A stretch of 64,000 bases of DNA from Tetracentron sinense (Eukaryota; Streptophyta; Magnoliopsida; Trochodendrales; Trochodendraceae): positions 21,361,760-21,425,759 of the forward strand of contig CM026557.1 in assembly GCA_015143295.1 (NCBI GenBank), given 5' to 3'. Position numbers and translations under genes: made by a program. Below are positions 1-13,100 of the stretch, piece by piece. How positions within the stretch are numbered: the stretch's first letter is position 1; the number at the start of each line of letters is the position of its first letter. Under the pieces are notes generated by a model, which had not been told where the DNA came from, did not search any database, and worked only from the letters and a program-made list of their open reading frames with translations.

Positions 1-157
1 CGTCGTATTGGGATTTCCAGAGCTTGCCATGCCGAACACCTCTAGACACTTGCACATTTGTCACCCGTACCACGTGCCTAGGTAACACTGCTAATAATGT
101 ACCGAGAATACTGTGTATAAGAATATAAAAAGAACACCTAAAGACAAATATTCTACA
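1..157 (-). repeat. Partial 3' LTR of Copia fragment A
   Basis: The minus-strand sequence begins TGTAGAATATTTG immediately after the polypurine tract, as expected for the start of a 3' LTR. The other end of the LTR is off the window. Confidence 0.65.
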
Positions 158-2470
158 CTCCCCCTTAAGTTGGTGCGTAGATATCACTCATGCCCAGCTT
201 GCTAAAAATACTTTAAAACTAAGAACTCCCAAGACCCTTAGTCAACACATCAGCTAAATAATCTTCAGAAACCCGTCTTCAGCTTTTACTTGATAAAGTG
301 ACGATTTACATCAATATACTTGGTTCAATCATGTTACACAAGATTGTGAGAAATGTTAATTACTGTCTTATTGTCACAATATAAACTCCGGATAACTAGT
401 AGGGAGCCTAATCTTAGTCAGGAGTAACCGAAGCCAAAGTAGCTCACATACCTCAGGTGACATCACTCAAAATTCTGCTTCTGCAATAGACCTTGCAAAC
501 ACATGTTACTTTTTACTTCTCAAAGTAACAAGGTTGCCTCCAACCATAGTGCAATATCCGGAAGTTGAGTGTCTATCTGAAACTGAACCAACCCAATCAA
601 CATCAATGTAGACTTCAACTCTTAAGTTCACATGGCATGTATACATCAATGATCAAACCTTTCCCCGGAGATGACTTCAAGTAGTGGAAAATTCTATTTA
701 CTGCCTCTAGGTATCCAGTGGTCAGAGCATGCATAACTGACTAACTACACTAACTATATAAGCAATGTCTAGTGTGGTGAGAGATAGATAAATGAGGTGA
801 CCAACAAGTCTCTGGTATTTCCCTGCACTAGTAGATGTTTACACTTAAATGAAAATACCTCTCTGCTCTGGAAATCAAGGACATATTTGCGCTGTGACAT
901 GAAAATACCCTTCTTAAACCTAGAAACCTCGATCCCAAAAAGTATTTCAATTGACTCAAATCCTCGATCTCAAACTCCTCTGCCAACTTACTCTTCAATA
1001 GCTTAATCTCATCCATATCACTGCCTGTTACTACTTCCTACAATATCATCCACATAGACAATCCGCATAGTCACTTTCTGATGAGATTGTTTTATAAATA
1101 GTGTATGGTCTGCTTGGCTCTGCTTGTAACTAGCTTTCACCATAGCACTACGAAACTACTCAAACCAGGCTCTAGGAGATTGCTTTTGTCGATACAACGC
1201 CCTCTTCAGCTTGCACACCTTCTATTCACTTAAGAGACATAAAACCAAGAAGAGATACCATATACACCTCTTCCTTCAAGTCACCATGCAAGAATGAATT
1301 CTTCACATCAAGTTGATACAAGGGTCAATCCTAGTGGGCTGCAAGAGACATGAGAACTCTCAATTAGTTCATTTTGGCAACTGACGCAAATGTCTCTTAA
1401 TAGTTTAGCGCATATGTCTGCATATACCCCTTCGCAACCAAACGAGCCCTCCTACATCCAACTGGCCTCTTTCCCCTTGGGAAGTTGACCATATCTCAGG
1501 TACTAATCTTCTCAAGAGCAAATATCTCTTATTTCATGGATTTTCTCCACTTTGGTTGAGAAAGTGCATTTGTTGCACTGCAAGAGACAAACACATAAGA
1601 CAAAGGCAATGCAAATGTACGATAAGAGGATGACAAGGCATGATAGGAAACAAAGTTAATAATGGGATGTTGAGTACAAGACCTAATACCTTTCCTAAGA
1701 TCACTGGGTAAATCAGAGTCCACAACATCAGGACTAGAATGAGAGATATTACTTGGATCGGAAGAGGATTCTTGGTGGGGCTCATGAGTGTCTTTCTTCC
1801 TACTTGTATACACTTGCAATTCTTTCTCCTTCACAATAGGGATTTCAAATTTTCTCTGCCGTTCACTCCGATCCTCCATTATGTAACCATTGCCAAACAA
1901 GAAAAAGGAACGTGAATAGAAGAAGACATCTCTTCACTTGCACTCTCCCCCTGAAGAGAGGTCTTCCTGTCACAAAAATAAGGAGTAGACTCAAAGAAAG
2001 TAACATCCATAGACACAAAGAACTTACGAGGAGAGAGAAGATAGCATTTAGCCCCATCCTAATTAGGAGCATAACCAAGAAGTCAAAATGAGCAATATAA
2101 GTAAAACAAATACAACCAAAAACACATGGAGGCAAAGGAAATAAACAAGCGAAAGCTGACAACAAGAGAAAGGGGAATTGGAAGTTCAATATTTTGGAAG
2201 GCATACGATTAATTAAGAAGGCAGCTATCAGCACAGGATCAGATCAGAACTTTTTTAGCACATTCATAGCAAACAATAGAGAGTGAATAATTTCTAACAT
2301 ATGTCAATCTTTCCGCTCAGCCACACCATTTTACTAAGGAGCACCAGCACAAGAAGTTTGATGAACAATGCCATGAGAATGATAGAAGAACAGTGCAAAC
2401 CTTATGTTTAGACTTTAGATTCAACATATAAACTCATGTAGCACGAGAGGAATCATCAACAAATGTAACA
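1..2470 (-). mobile_element. Ty1/Copia retrotransposon fragment A, decayed, minus orientation
   Basis: On the minus strand the pieces follow Copia pol order. At about 1,880-2,390 there is integrase-core C-terminal sequence with motifs resembling NGVAERK, FLINRMPS, PRKFFVSMDV and FFESTPYF. At 828-1,016 there is reverse transcriptase sequence (EFEIEDLSQLKYFLG). A purine-rich tract (minus strand CTTAAGGGGGAG, 158-169) then directly precedes an LTR beginning TGTAGAA, so 1-157 is the start of the 3' LTR and its end lies outside the window. Many stops and frameshifts are present and no intact ORF remains, so it cannot be autonomous. It lies 3' of D-lactate dehydrogenase exon 6 on the same strand, so it is probably in that gene's next intron. 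The boundary near 2,470 is approximate. Confidence 0.85.
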
Positions 2471-2503
2471 CAATATCGAAAACCACAGAGAGAGAACTAA
2501 GTT

Positions 2504-2680
2504 CATGGTAGTGGGGGTTTGATATTGATGTCTTGTCTTGTGTTGCTCATAATTTCAAGATTATTTTTCAGCCAATACAAGAAGAACACCCATGGAAGTG
2601 GGGGTTTGATATTGATGTCTTGCCTTGTGTTGCTCATAATTTCAAGACTATTTTTTTGCCAATACAAGAAGAATAACACC
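2504..2680. repeat. 87-bp tandem duplication
   Basis: Two adjacent copies start at 2,504 and 2,591 with the shared stretch GGGGGTTTGATATTGATGTC. They differ by a few substitutions and a short insertion near the end of the second copy. No coding potential was recognised. Confidence 0.85.
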
Positions 2681-2694
2681 CACTGCTCATAGGT

Positions 2695-2738
2695 TCTCTC
2701 TCTCTCTCTCTCTCACTCTCTCTCTCTCTCTCTCTCTC
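2695..2738. repeat. (CT)n microsatellite
   Basis: About 22 CT units with one CA interruption. Confidence 0.95.
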
Positions 2739-2739
2739 G

Positions 2740-3993
2740 TGTGAACTTGCAAAGAAGGTTACGAGGTCCCATTCTCTTTTTTTGGGTGGCCCCCGTAGAA
2801 CACTGCTTACTTGGGTGGTTAGACCCCAGCACAATTTCCTTTACGAACAGCCCACGGAGATCTTTCTTGTAATTCTCTACCAGCCTGAGGATTTGGTGGG
2901 TGAGTGCGCCCGTTTATCATTTCCCACATTTCTGTAAGAGTAGTCCTATCATGTTTACAATTATCCGACCATGCAAGTAGTGTTGTAATATATCCGACCT
3001 TGTAATCAATATATTTACAATTATTACAATAATTAAAAGTCTAATGTTGTCATGCACCCTTGCACGGATTAGTTACATACATTGTCTCCCACATTTGTGT
3101 TTCAGAATGTTGTGTGGTGGTTTGTCGTTAGATTAATGTTTTGATAATGGACACACCTATACCTCTTGGGCAATAGCTGGACCTACTTATATTTAAAAAG
3201 AAAAATGAATAAAAATAAATACTCTTTCGACAGTAGTTTTTGTGTAAAGTAGTAAGCTATTTATGTCTTTGGAGAATACTTTTTGTGTAAAGTATTTAGT
3301 TGTTTATGTTATATGTATATATATACATATTACACATATATATATATAGTTTAATTATTTTTATTGTCTGGGCAATGCCTTGCCTAGCTAGGCCTAATCG
3401 CTCAGTAGCCTTGACTACACTGGCTAGTATAGGTCTTTTTTCTTCGAACTGGATTCCCATTTCTATTGGTTCTAGTTAGGTTATCGTTTTTATCAAATAA
3501 CTGCCAATAGGCACTCACTTCTTGTATTTTTTGGGGTTTTTCCGTCTTCAACACTATCTTATTTTCTTCTAGCAAAAAGACAAAATATTCCAATGTAACT
3601 ATATGGATGTCAAACATCATATCCGAGTTCCAAAACAGCCCAGGAAAACCGAAGGGAAAAAAAATCTATGCAGAAGTCCAATCCTTATGCAGATAACTTC
3701 CCTATTTGTAGTCTAATGTGAATGTGAGCAACATAAACCTGTCTAACTAACATTTCATAGATGCATATTTGCTTAAACATGCATTGTTTAATGTAGCAGT
3801 TTCCAGCATCTATTTCTATGGCTGCCACATTGATCATTGTTCAATTGTTTCAACCATGATAAACCATGCTAGAGTATCCTGTCAACTCCATATTAAATGT
3901 AGTAGTCTCAAATGTGATTTAAAAAAAAACAGCAAAATATTTTATTTAAAAAAAAACCACAAAGGAACGTGAAGTAAAAAAAATTAGACTGAC
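2740..3993. other. Non-coding stretch between Copia A and D-LDH exon 6
   Basis: I see no exon here; none of the expected next D-LDH exon motifs (GGMCATRCSG and following) could be read on the minus strand. At 3,370-3,420 there is a CGCCTAGG-type, CTTGACTACACTG-ending piece that resembles the end of the hAT-like MITE at 35,559-36,160. A short (TA)n run lies near 3,313-3,348. Confidence 0.5.
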
Positions 3994-4108
3994 CTGGATC
4001 AAGTGGAAAGAATAGACCATAAGGCTCCAGGTATTCATTAAGTTCCATCCATCCAATCCCAGGCTCGACGACAACATCCATGTCTTCAACATGTAATGAT
4101 GTAACATT
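3994..4108 (-). CDS. DLD: D-LDH exon 6 (last one in window)
   Basis: Acceptor TTGCAG and donor GTCAGT. It encodes residues 204-241 (NVTSLHVEDMDVVVEPGIGW to FFPLDP) plus one base of a Gly codon. It follows a 10.6 kb intron. Confidence 0.93.
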
Positions 4109-7100
4109 CTGCAATATAAACAATTATTACACTGAAAGTAGGACAAAAGAAAAGAAGAGAAGGTTAAAACCTAATATACTAATGGTATTGATACTGTGTT
4201 AAGATCAACTATTCTGGTGATTTTGGTTGCATGCACAATTGTAGGTACTAAGATGCCCAAGGATCTCAGACAGTAAGAAATACTCAAAAATTCTTGCTAT
4301 ATTGACCTCCAGTAAAAATAAATTCAGTTAATCCTTCAACTAAGTGCTACCCACATCATCGATAAAAAATGAAAAGAGAAAAAGAAAAAGAAAGAAACGA
4401 AGCTGACACCATCAGTAAAACATCTTCAACTTGAAAACTATTATCGAGATTTGAACTTAATTCACTTCCCTTACATATCAAATTTGATCGAAGGCATAAG
4501 CTACAATGATGAACCCTGATCAATATTTCAAAAGAAAAACACTAACGGTTATCCAATGTCTTTCCATAGGTTTAGTAGAAAGTAAAACCCTAGATGAAAG
4601 AGAGGAGAAGAGAAAAATTAGAGAGAAACGATTAGGGGTTGATTTTTCCTTTTCTATTATTTATACTACTTATAAAAAAATTACAATAATGTCCTTAATG
4701 ACTTAATGGTACGATATTGTGCATCAACCCATAACAATAATGTATCTCAACACTCCCCCTCAAGTTATGCATAAATATCTATCATCCCCAGCTTGCTAAG
4801 AATCAAAATTAAGATTGTCATGGCAACACCTTTAGTGAGAATATCGGCAAGTTGGTATTCGGATGTAACAAACAGCAAACACAAATTCTGGGAAATAGTC
4901 TGCACTCTGATGACGTGTTTGTCGATCTCTGTGTTTAGTACGATCAGGTTGAACAGGATTCTAAGCAATGTTAATGCCCACCTTGTTGTCACAAAACACT
5001 TCATTGGACCATCTATTTTAATTCCCAAATCACGTAGTATGACTTTTAACCACAACAATTCAGCCACACAATGGGTCATTGGCCTATACTCGGTCTTTGC
5101 ATTAGACTTAGCTACCACACTTTGCTTCTTACTTCTCTAAATTATAAGATTACCTCCAAGAAAGGTATAGTACCTTGTAGTGGACCTTCTATCATCAACA
5201 TTTTCAGCTGCTTCTAGACGGAGATGTCTATGATTAGGAAATAGTATACATTTTTCACAAGTAGTCTTCAAATACCGCAATATCCTCTCAACTCAATAGC
5301 TTTATAATGAGGGACCCGAGGTTCATGCATAAACTGACCCACCACAATAACAGCATATGCAATATATCTGGTTAGGTGAGAGAGATAAATAAGACGACCA
5401 ATTAATCTCTAGTACATCTCTATCCTTAAGTAATTTTTCATCACTGGAGCTCAACTTATGATTTGGCTCAATCGGAGTATCTACAAGTCGAACACCCAAC
5501 TTCTCAGTATCCTTGAGTAAATCGAAGGTATACTTCCTCTGTGAAATAAAGATGCCCTTCTTGGGGTGAGCTACCTCTATACCCAGAAAATACTTGAGAC
5601 TTCCTAGGTCCTTCATTTCAAACTCTTGTACTAAAATTTTTTCAACTTTCCAATCTCTAGCAAATCATTACATGTCACCATAATGTCATTAACATATACA
5701 ATTAGAATAGTAATTAGCTACCAATGAGGTCTCGCAAAGAGAGTGTGATCTGCATGACTTTGTGAGTAACCCATCATCATCACAGCCTTACTGAACCTCT
5801 CGAAAGTTGAACCAAGCCCGGGGTGACTGTTTCATACCATAGATCGACTTATTTAATTATTTAATTTGCAGACTTTTCACTCATTATTTGGATGCTTAAA
5901 CCCTGGTGGAGGAGCCATATACACTTCCTCTAGCAAATCTCCACGAAGGAAGGCATTATTCACATCCAGTTGATGTAAAAGCCAATAAAATCTCGTTGCC
6001 AACAATAACAGAACTCTGATAGAGTTCATCTTTACATCAGGAGCAAATATTTTCCTATAGCCAATCACATATGTCTATGTATATCCCTTATCAACTAACC
6101 TCGCCTTAGATCTTTCAATCGACCTATCAGCCTTGTGTACCATTCTTGATTAAAGTCATCATCTCTTCCATATGGCCTAATGCCACTTAGGATCAGAGAC
6201 TGCCTCCTAAAATCTAGAAAGTAAAGATACAAAAGAAACAGAAGACAAGAAAGCAAGAGATAGGGATGCATAGGAGACATAATTAAGAATAAGATACATA
6301 TTACTACACCGACGCATCCCTTTATGTAAGGCAATGGGAGTGTATCATCATTTGTAGGAACAAACACCAAAGAGGAATTAGGATTACCTAAATATTTATC
6401 GGAGTTTGGTTTTAAGGAATCTGAATCAGTAGTTGGCCTTATCACAGTAATCTCTTCTCTCTTCTTGCACCTGGTGTAAACTTGTACGTCATTCTCAGTA
6501 GTAGTATTAGTAGGAGCTAAGTGTTGTCCTTGAACGACAGACTAGAAATGAACATCCATAACATCAATGACCAACTGAGGAAGAGGAACCAAAGAATGAT
6601 GCCTCTCTTCCAACTCACTATGCTCCCCCTAAAGAGGTAAGGGGGCGAGGAAAGAAGGATTTTGACTCAAAAAAGTGACATACATGGTAACAAACCATTT
6701 TCGTGACACTAGATCAAAACACTTGTATCCCTTTTAAGAGGAGGAATACCCTAAGAGAACACCCTAAATGGATTTGTGATCCAATTTAGTTCTATTTAGA
6801 CCCAAGACATGAATAAAAAAATACACAACCGGAGACTCGAAAAGGAACAATGAATGGGGAGTGGGGACTGATCTAGACAACTAATTTGGACAAAGAATGT
6901 TATGTGGAGACTTCAACTTCAGTACTTGAGATGACATACAATTGATAAGGTAGGCCACTATAAGAACTGCTTTTGTCCAAAACTTCTTCAGTATATTCAT
7001 TCCTGTTAGGAAACTCCGGGCTTCTATGAGATGACGATTTTTTCTCTCTACCACCCCATTTTGTTGAGTGTATGAACATTTACTCTAATGTATCATATCG

Positions 7101-10100
7101 TAATGTTCCAACTTCCAACTATTATTACAGTTCACTTTCAAAGTATTCTCTTGCATTATCAGATAAGAAGACCTTGATTTGCATCTCGAACTGTGTTACT
7201 ATCATCTTATTAAAAAAATTATGATACTTGGGACTTCATCACGGGTCTTCATCAAGTAGAACCAAGTACACTGAGAGAAGCTATCCACAAAGATAATAAA
7301 ATACATATAGTCAAGTATAGACAAAGTAGGAGTGGGTCCCCAGACATCAGAATGAACAAGTTGGAATGGAAATGAACTTTTATTCATAGTCGGACAAAAA
7401 GTAGTTCTATAATGCCCGGAGAATTCACACACTTTACAATGTAGATGATAATCTGACACAAACTCAAATAAGGAAAGATTAACTTTAAAGACTGAAAAGA
7501 TAAATGACCTAGGGCATATTTATTACTCCTAATAGGACTGCTATTAGATTGTAATGCTGAAAAAGAATGAGCAACATCCGGGAGGTAGAGACCATCTACT
7601 TCATGACCATTCTTAATGGTTTCCCTCGTCGCCAAGTTTTGAAAGACACAATGGGTAGGAAAAAAGTTATACAACAATGAGGACTTTTAGTAATACTGCT
7701 AATGGGTAACAAGTTTTTCGATAAATTTAAAAACATGGAGAACAGATAAAAGAGATAAGTTATTGGAAAGTTTGGCATCCCATTTCCTAGAGATAGAGGA
7801 AAGGGATCCATCAGCAATCCTTACCTAATCTCTTCTATACAACAAAGTATAAGTAAAGAAAATAGATGATAAACTAGTCATATGATCAGACGCACTTGAA
7901 TCAATAATCTAAGTTGGACTGAACGAGGAATGGCTTATAAAATTAGCAAATGCATGAGTACATGACTGAGCAAATGATGTGGAGGCAGAAGGACATTTCA
8001 TCTGGTGTAAAAGACGTCAAAGATGATCTTCAGCCATCAAGAAGTTGTCGGACACTAATGAGGTACTTCCAGTAATGGTAATAAATATCGTCGAAACCGA
8101 TACGAAACGGGCAATACGTATAGGTATTGGTAGTCCCTTATACGATATTTATACTGATATGAAACGGGCAATACATATCATTTATTAGTTATTCATGTTT
8201 TAATTCATTGTGTAATTGTAAATTTGTTTGCTACTTTGTTTTTAAGTCAAGTCTCATGACTTTATATTTGGTTCTTATAACTCATTTTATATTTTTAAAT
8301 TTTAATTTGATTTTTTTAAAAACATTTCTTAAAAAAGAAATTTTATATATATCGCCAGAAACTGATACATATAGGTTTCGGTTGGACCGATACATCCCCC
8401 AAAATCGTATTTTTAATCCTTGCTTCCAGTAGAAGGAGTTGATGAAATTCAAGGAATGAGTCAAAGTCGTTGCATGTTGCTAGTAGGATCATTCACCTGC
8501 TGCTCGGGATATGTCCAGTTTTCTCACAATGATCACACTTTAATTTGTCCTTGTCATCCAAAGGCTTGTTCTTCCTGTTGGGACATGTTCCCCTACTTTA
8601 ACTAATAGAAGATGCAACAAGCACTGAATGATCGTTGGTCGGAGTGAGCTGCATAGCCTTCTTACGGCTTTCCTCACTTCAAAAACTCAGGACAATGTTG
8701 GACTCTAGAGGATTAACTTCCACAGGGCATTGAGGATGGAACTATAAGTGTGAGCACGGATTTTGGTGCCCACTGGTTTGAGATAAAGAGTCGCCACTTA
8801 TTAATTCTGAGTGATAAGTCCGGAATATGGATAAGGTCTTGTAGTCTACATGAAGGTCTAGGTAAGAGATTCGATTAAGTCTCAGGGAAGGTGTTAGGCA
8901 CCCTGGGACCCCCATTTTACAATGGTTACCTATTCTCTAGGTATAAGCCAAATTAATGTCAAAGTTTTATTCAAATGTCCAAATGTTTAGATTATACAAA
9001 TCCAAGAAAGGGTAAAGCTAACTAAGGTCGAACCCGTGTAGGGTTGCCTACGTACTCACATGGGTGAGATCAGACCGAGCGTAGTTCTGGCACATAAGCT
9101 CGTGCCAAGGCTAAGGGAGTGTGTGTGCACCGGAGTGGTTAAGGGTCTAGCCCGGGGCTAGGGTTGGTTGACCGGGGAGGTTATGAAAGTATGCCACTTT
9201 TTAATTTTAGAAACACAGTTCTTGGGGGGCATACATCGAATCCCAAGATCTGACTAAGATTCTAATTGATTTTATTCAATGAAGGTTAGAATAACATTCA
9301 CCTTTGCGACTTTGAAATTGTTAAGTCAAATCCACGTTAGAATAGTACTCGCAAAACTTCACAAGTGTCAAGTCTCCTGTCGATTCACACGAACCTTCTT
9401 TTTCCTTTAAAGCTTTCTCTAATGGAAGCTAATGGCCCTTCCAAATTTCCAGCTCTAGGAATCTTGAATAAAGATCCAATCTTTATTGATCAAGAACCTT
9501 TCTTGATGAACAAGATGAATTCTTGCTTTTCCTCAAGATCCAATCAAGAAGACAAAAGAAGAGAGAGATGGGTGTGACCGTACACCTCAAGGAGAGAGAG
9601 GGGAGGGCGTGAGGTTTTTAGGAGAGGAAGAGAAGAAAAAATTCTGGAGAATTATGTATATCTTAAAGGGCTGGGCATCCAATCCTTTATATAAGTTCCC
9701 TCTTGGTTGCTTGAATTGTAATCCAATTATAATTCATTAACCTTATCCTAATCCAATTAGGATTCCTCAATAGTTTCCTTTATTGATTATTCACCTAATC
9801 CAATTAGGATTAATCTTAAAAGAAACCAACCTTATCCATTAGTAACTAATCTTATCCTTATCCAATAAGGAATCTTGAATTAGTAACTAACTAATGGAAT
9901 CCCTAACAATTAGGGAATCTTTAATTAGTAACTAATTAACTAACTAACTAACTAACCTTATCCAATAAGGTGTTAATTAATTAGAAACTAATTAAAATAA
10001 AACTTCCTCCATAAAGTGGGCGTCCCACCCTAGGTGGGTCCCACCCTACATGCCTAAAGGGTTTCCAAAACCCTTTTGGTCACTTGAATTATTCTTTTAT

Positions 10101-13100
10101 AATAATTCCCAATGGGTCCTACCCATTTGGTTTTTCACATTTAATGTGATTCCACCTTTTAGAGCTTCACTATACCATATAGTGATTACTTAGAGAAATT
10201 AATTAATTTAATTATAAATTAAATTAAATACTTTAAGAAGGTCCTTGTGTGTGGGATCTAAAGGGATCTCCTATTTCCGGTTGTGGGACCAAGTACTTCA
10301 CCTTTTTGGTTGAAGCATTGTTACTAGGAAACACCTTTCCTAAAACTCCATTAGGATCATAGAATGTTATCTAAGTCCCTGGACTTCCACCAATCACAAT
10401 TAATGTCCATTAACACAATGTGATTAACCTCCAGAAATTAGAGAATTGCTTGTAAGTACCATCTCACAATATATTTACAAATAAATCCTTCCACATTCCG
10501 ATATCACTTGTAAGCTTCCGGGATTGGAACTATTCCACTGTCTTAGTCCCTAGCTTATGAATAGAACTCTTTCTCATGATTGCTTTTCATTGAACTGAAC
10601 CTCCAAAACATTTTTGAAGAAAACATTAGAAAAGAACTGACATATATATTTATATATACTTTTCCATATTAAAAATATCAACTTCGATAAAGACCATTTT
10701 ACCGAAAAGCACCAGTACTGGATTTAACAGTTCAGTTCAACAAGTATCACCTTGATATCATTATCTCCAATTAAGGAGTTGTGGATTCCTTATTGAGTGT
10801 TTACACACTTCTCCAAACATAGTGTACATGACCCAACGTACCCGGAGTTAGTCCTGTGTATTGGACATTGCCGATTGGCACATCAAAGCCATATAGACAA
10901 ATGTCTGAGAAAATGTTAACCTCTCAGGTCTAAGGACAATTTGTCAAATGGATAACCCTAATACAATCTGACAGTGTATTCCATAGGGTATCCACTAGTG
11001 ACCCCGTTCAATATTATGTACTTGCTACATATACTCACATGTTAGTCAAGAGTCACCACTCTCTGTGAATGAGATTCATCACACTATCTCATAGAACTAC
11101 ACATGTGCAAGCCATGATGAAGTACGGCGCCCAACCAGTACTCTAGAGGCTTCGAACAATATTAGGTTTACAAGGAACCGGAAAATCATATCTCCTCGCA
11201 ACCTTTGCATGATTTTCCTACAATGTTACCTATGGAACTTTATGTCTTCATCATATGAGACAGTAATTAATATAAATACCCTTTATAGTTGGTTGTGTGA
11301 ATATGATGCTTGTCTAATCAACATAGAAAAGTCTCTTATTGGCTTTCGAGGGCATATATGTCCAACAGGTTAAGTGCATGGTCTAGAGGATTCGGGCCCA
11401 GAGGCCAAGGATTAAGCCTGGGGGCTTGGCGTTGGGCCCAAAGGCCAAAGATTAGGGCCCCGAGGCCAAAGGATGGGCCCGGAGGCCAAGGGTTGAGCCC
11501 GGAGGCTAAGGATTAGGCCCAGAGGCCAAGGGATGAGCTCGGAGGCCAAAGGTTGCTTAACCGGGGTTAAGGGGGGGTTAACCATGGTTAGGGTTGTTAA
11601 CCATGGTTTATAAGGTCTAAGGTCAGATTTATGATCCTTTTGAATTTTTTAGATGTTTTTGAGATTTTCTGGATTTTTACCAAGGTTAAATGGTCTTAAC
11701 CATGGTTAAAAGTTAACCGGGGTTGAGTTTAACCCTAGTTAAGGGTCTGGTCCGGTCTGAGGTGGGCCCAGTGAGCATGAAAGGGCCTAGAATGACCTCC
11801 TACCTAGTCTGGGCCCTATGCAAAGCCCAACTTACAAAAACTGAAATTGGCAGTAAACTATTTACCACCAATTCCAATTCTTTATAGAATTGGAATTGCA
11901 GTAATCTATGCACCGCCATTTCTAGTTTTTTGGAAATGGTTTTGCTGGAAAGGGAAAAGCTAATAGAGGATGATCCGAGGGTTCTGGACCCATGAGGGTG
12001 TTCAGGGGACTTTAGGGCAAGTCCTGGGCCTAGTCTGGACCTTTGATCTGGGCCCCACGGAGGCCATCTACAGTGAGAAACAGAATACCCAAAATGTCGG
12101 TAAACTCTTTACCGACATTCTGGACAGTCCCCACTTTTGTTCATTTTAACCATGGTTAAGCTGGTCTGGTGAGCCTGGAAAGACCAGGAAAGATGAGAAG
12201 AGGTCTCAGGGACCTAAACCAGACCCTAGAATGGACCAAGGCCCACAAAAATGAGGCTTGGAGCCACTGAAATGGTAAAGCCCAGAAATTGCGGTACTGT
12301 GTTTACCGTCATTTCTGAATTTTTCCAAAATTCGATCTTTCTCCCCATGGTACTGCACCAGGATTACTCTAAGGGATCACTCATATGCTGAGGGTCTCCC
12401 AGAATGCTTGGAGAGTGACTACATGCGTACGGGCTACGTAGTCGAGATTTTTACCGTTTGAGGGGTCCCCATGCCTATGAGGAAGGCGAGGGGAACCCCT
12501 GCTCTTGGGGTTTTTGCAACAAAACTAACCAAACAAAGTCCCCTGGAGTAGGACCAGGGGCTCACAAAGGTTCGGAAAAGAAAATGGGGGGAGGGGCAGG
12601 GCCCTAACCAACTGCTTCTCTCGCTACAATGGTGGAGACAATGGTGATGGCCGTGGAGGAGGGCCTCTCAGGTTCTCAGCTCTTGGAATCGCAAGCACAG
12701 GGCTTCAGGGTGTCTGGAATTATTCTAGGACCCTCGGATTTCGTAGAATTTTCTCAAGGGAGTCTTGGCATGGGTTTTGAAGGTTGAGGAGGGTGCCAAT
12801 TTTTAGGCCAAGGGGTTGGGGACACCAAGGGGATAAAGACAGAGGTTAGTGAGGATCTCAGACGCATGGGAGGCTGGCCAAGGGCGTACCTGAGCACTGG
12901 GGAGGGCAGAGTTTGCGTAAAATGCAAACTCCAAGAATGGCAGTAATTCTAGTACCGCCATTCACTCTCAAGGCAAAAATGATAATGGCGGTAGAATAAT
13001 TATTGTCATTTTTAGTTTTTCCAGAAAAAGGCCTACCTAGAGTTAAATGTTCATGCATGCGATACGGTTTTTACTACAAATGGAATGTCGGTAATTGGAT

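Noticed and set aside
1529..2234. Several overlapping 80-123-aa minus-strand ORFs as separate genes
   Set aside because: They are frames of the decayed Copia A integrase/linker region.
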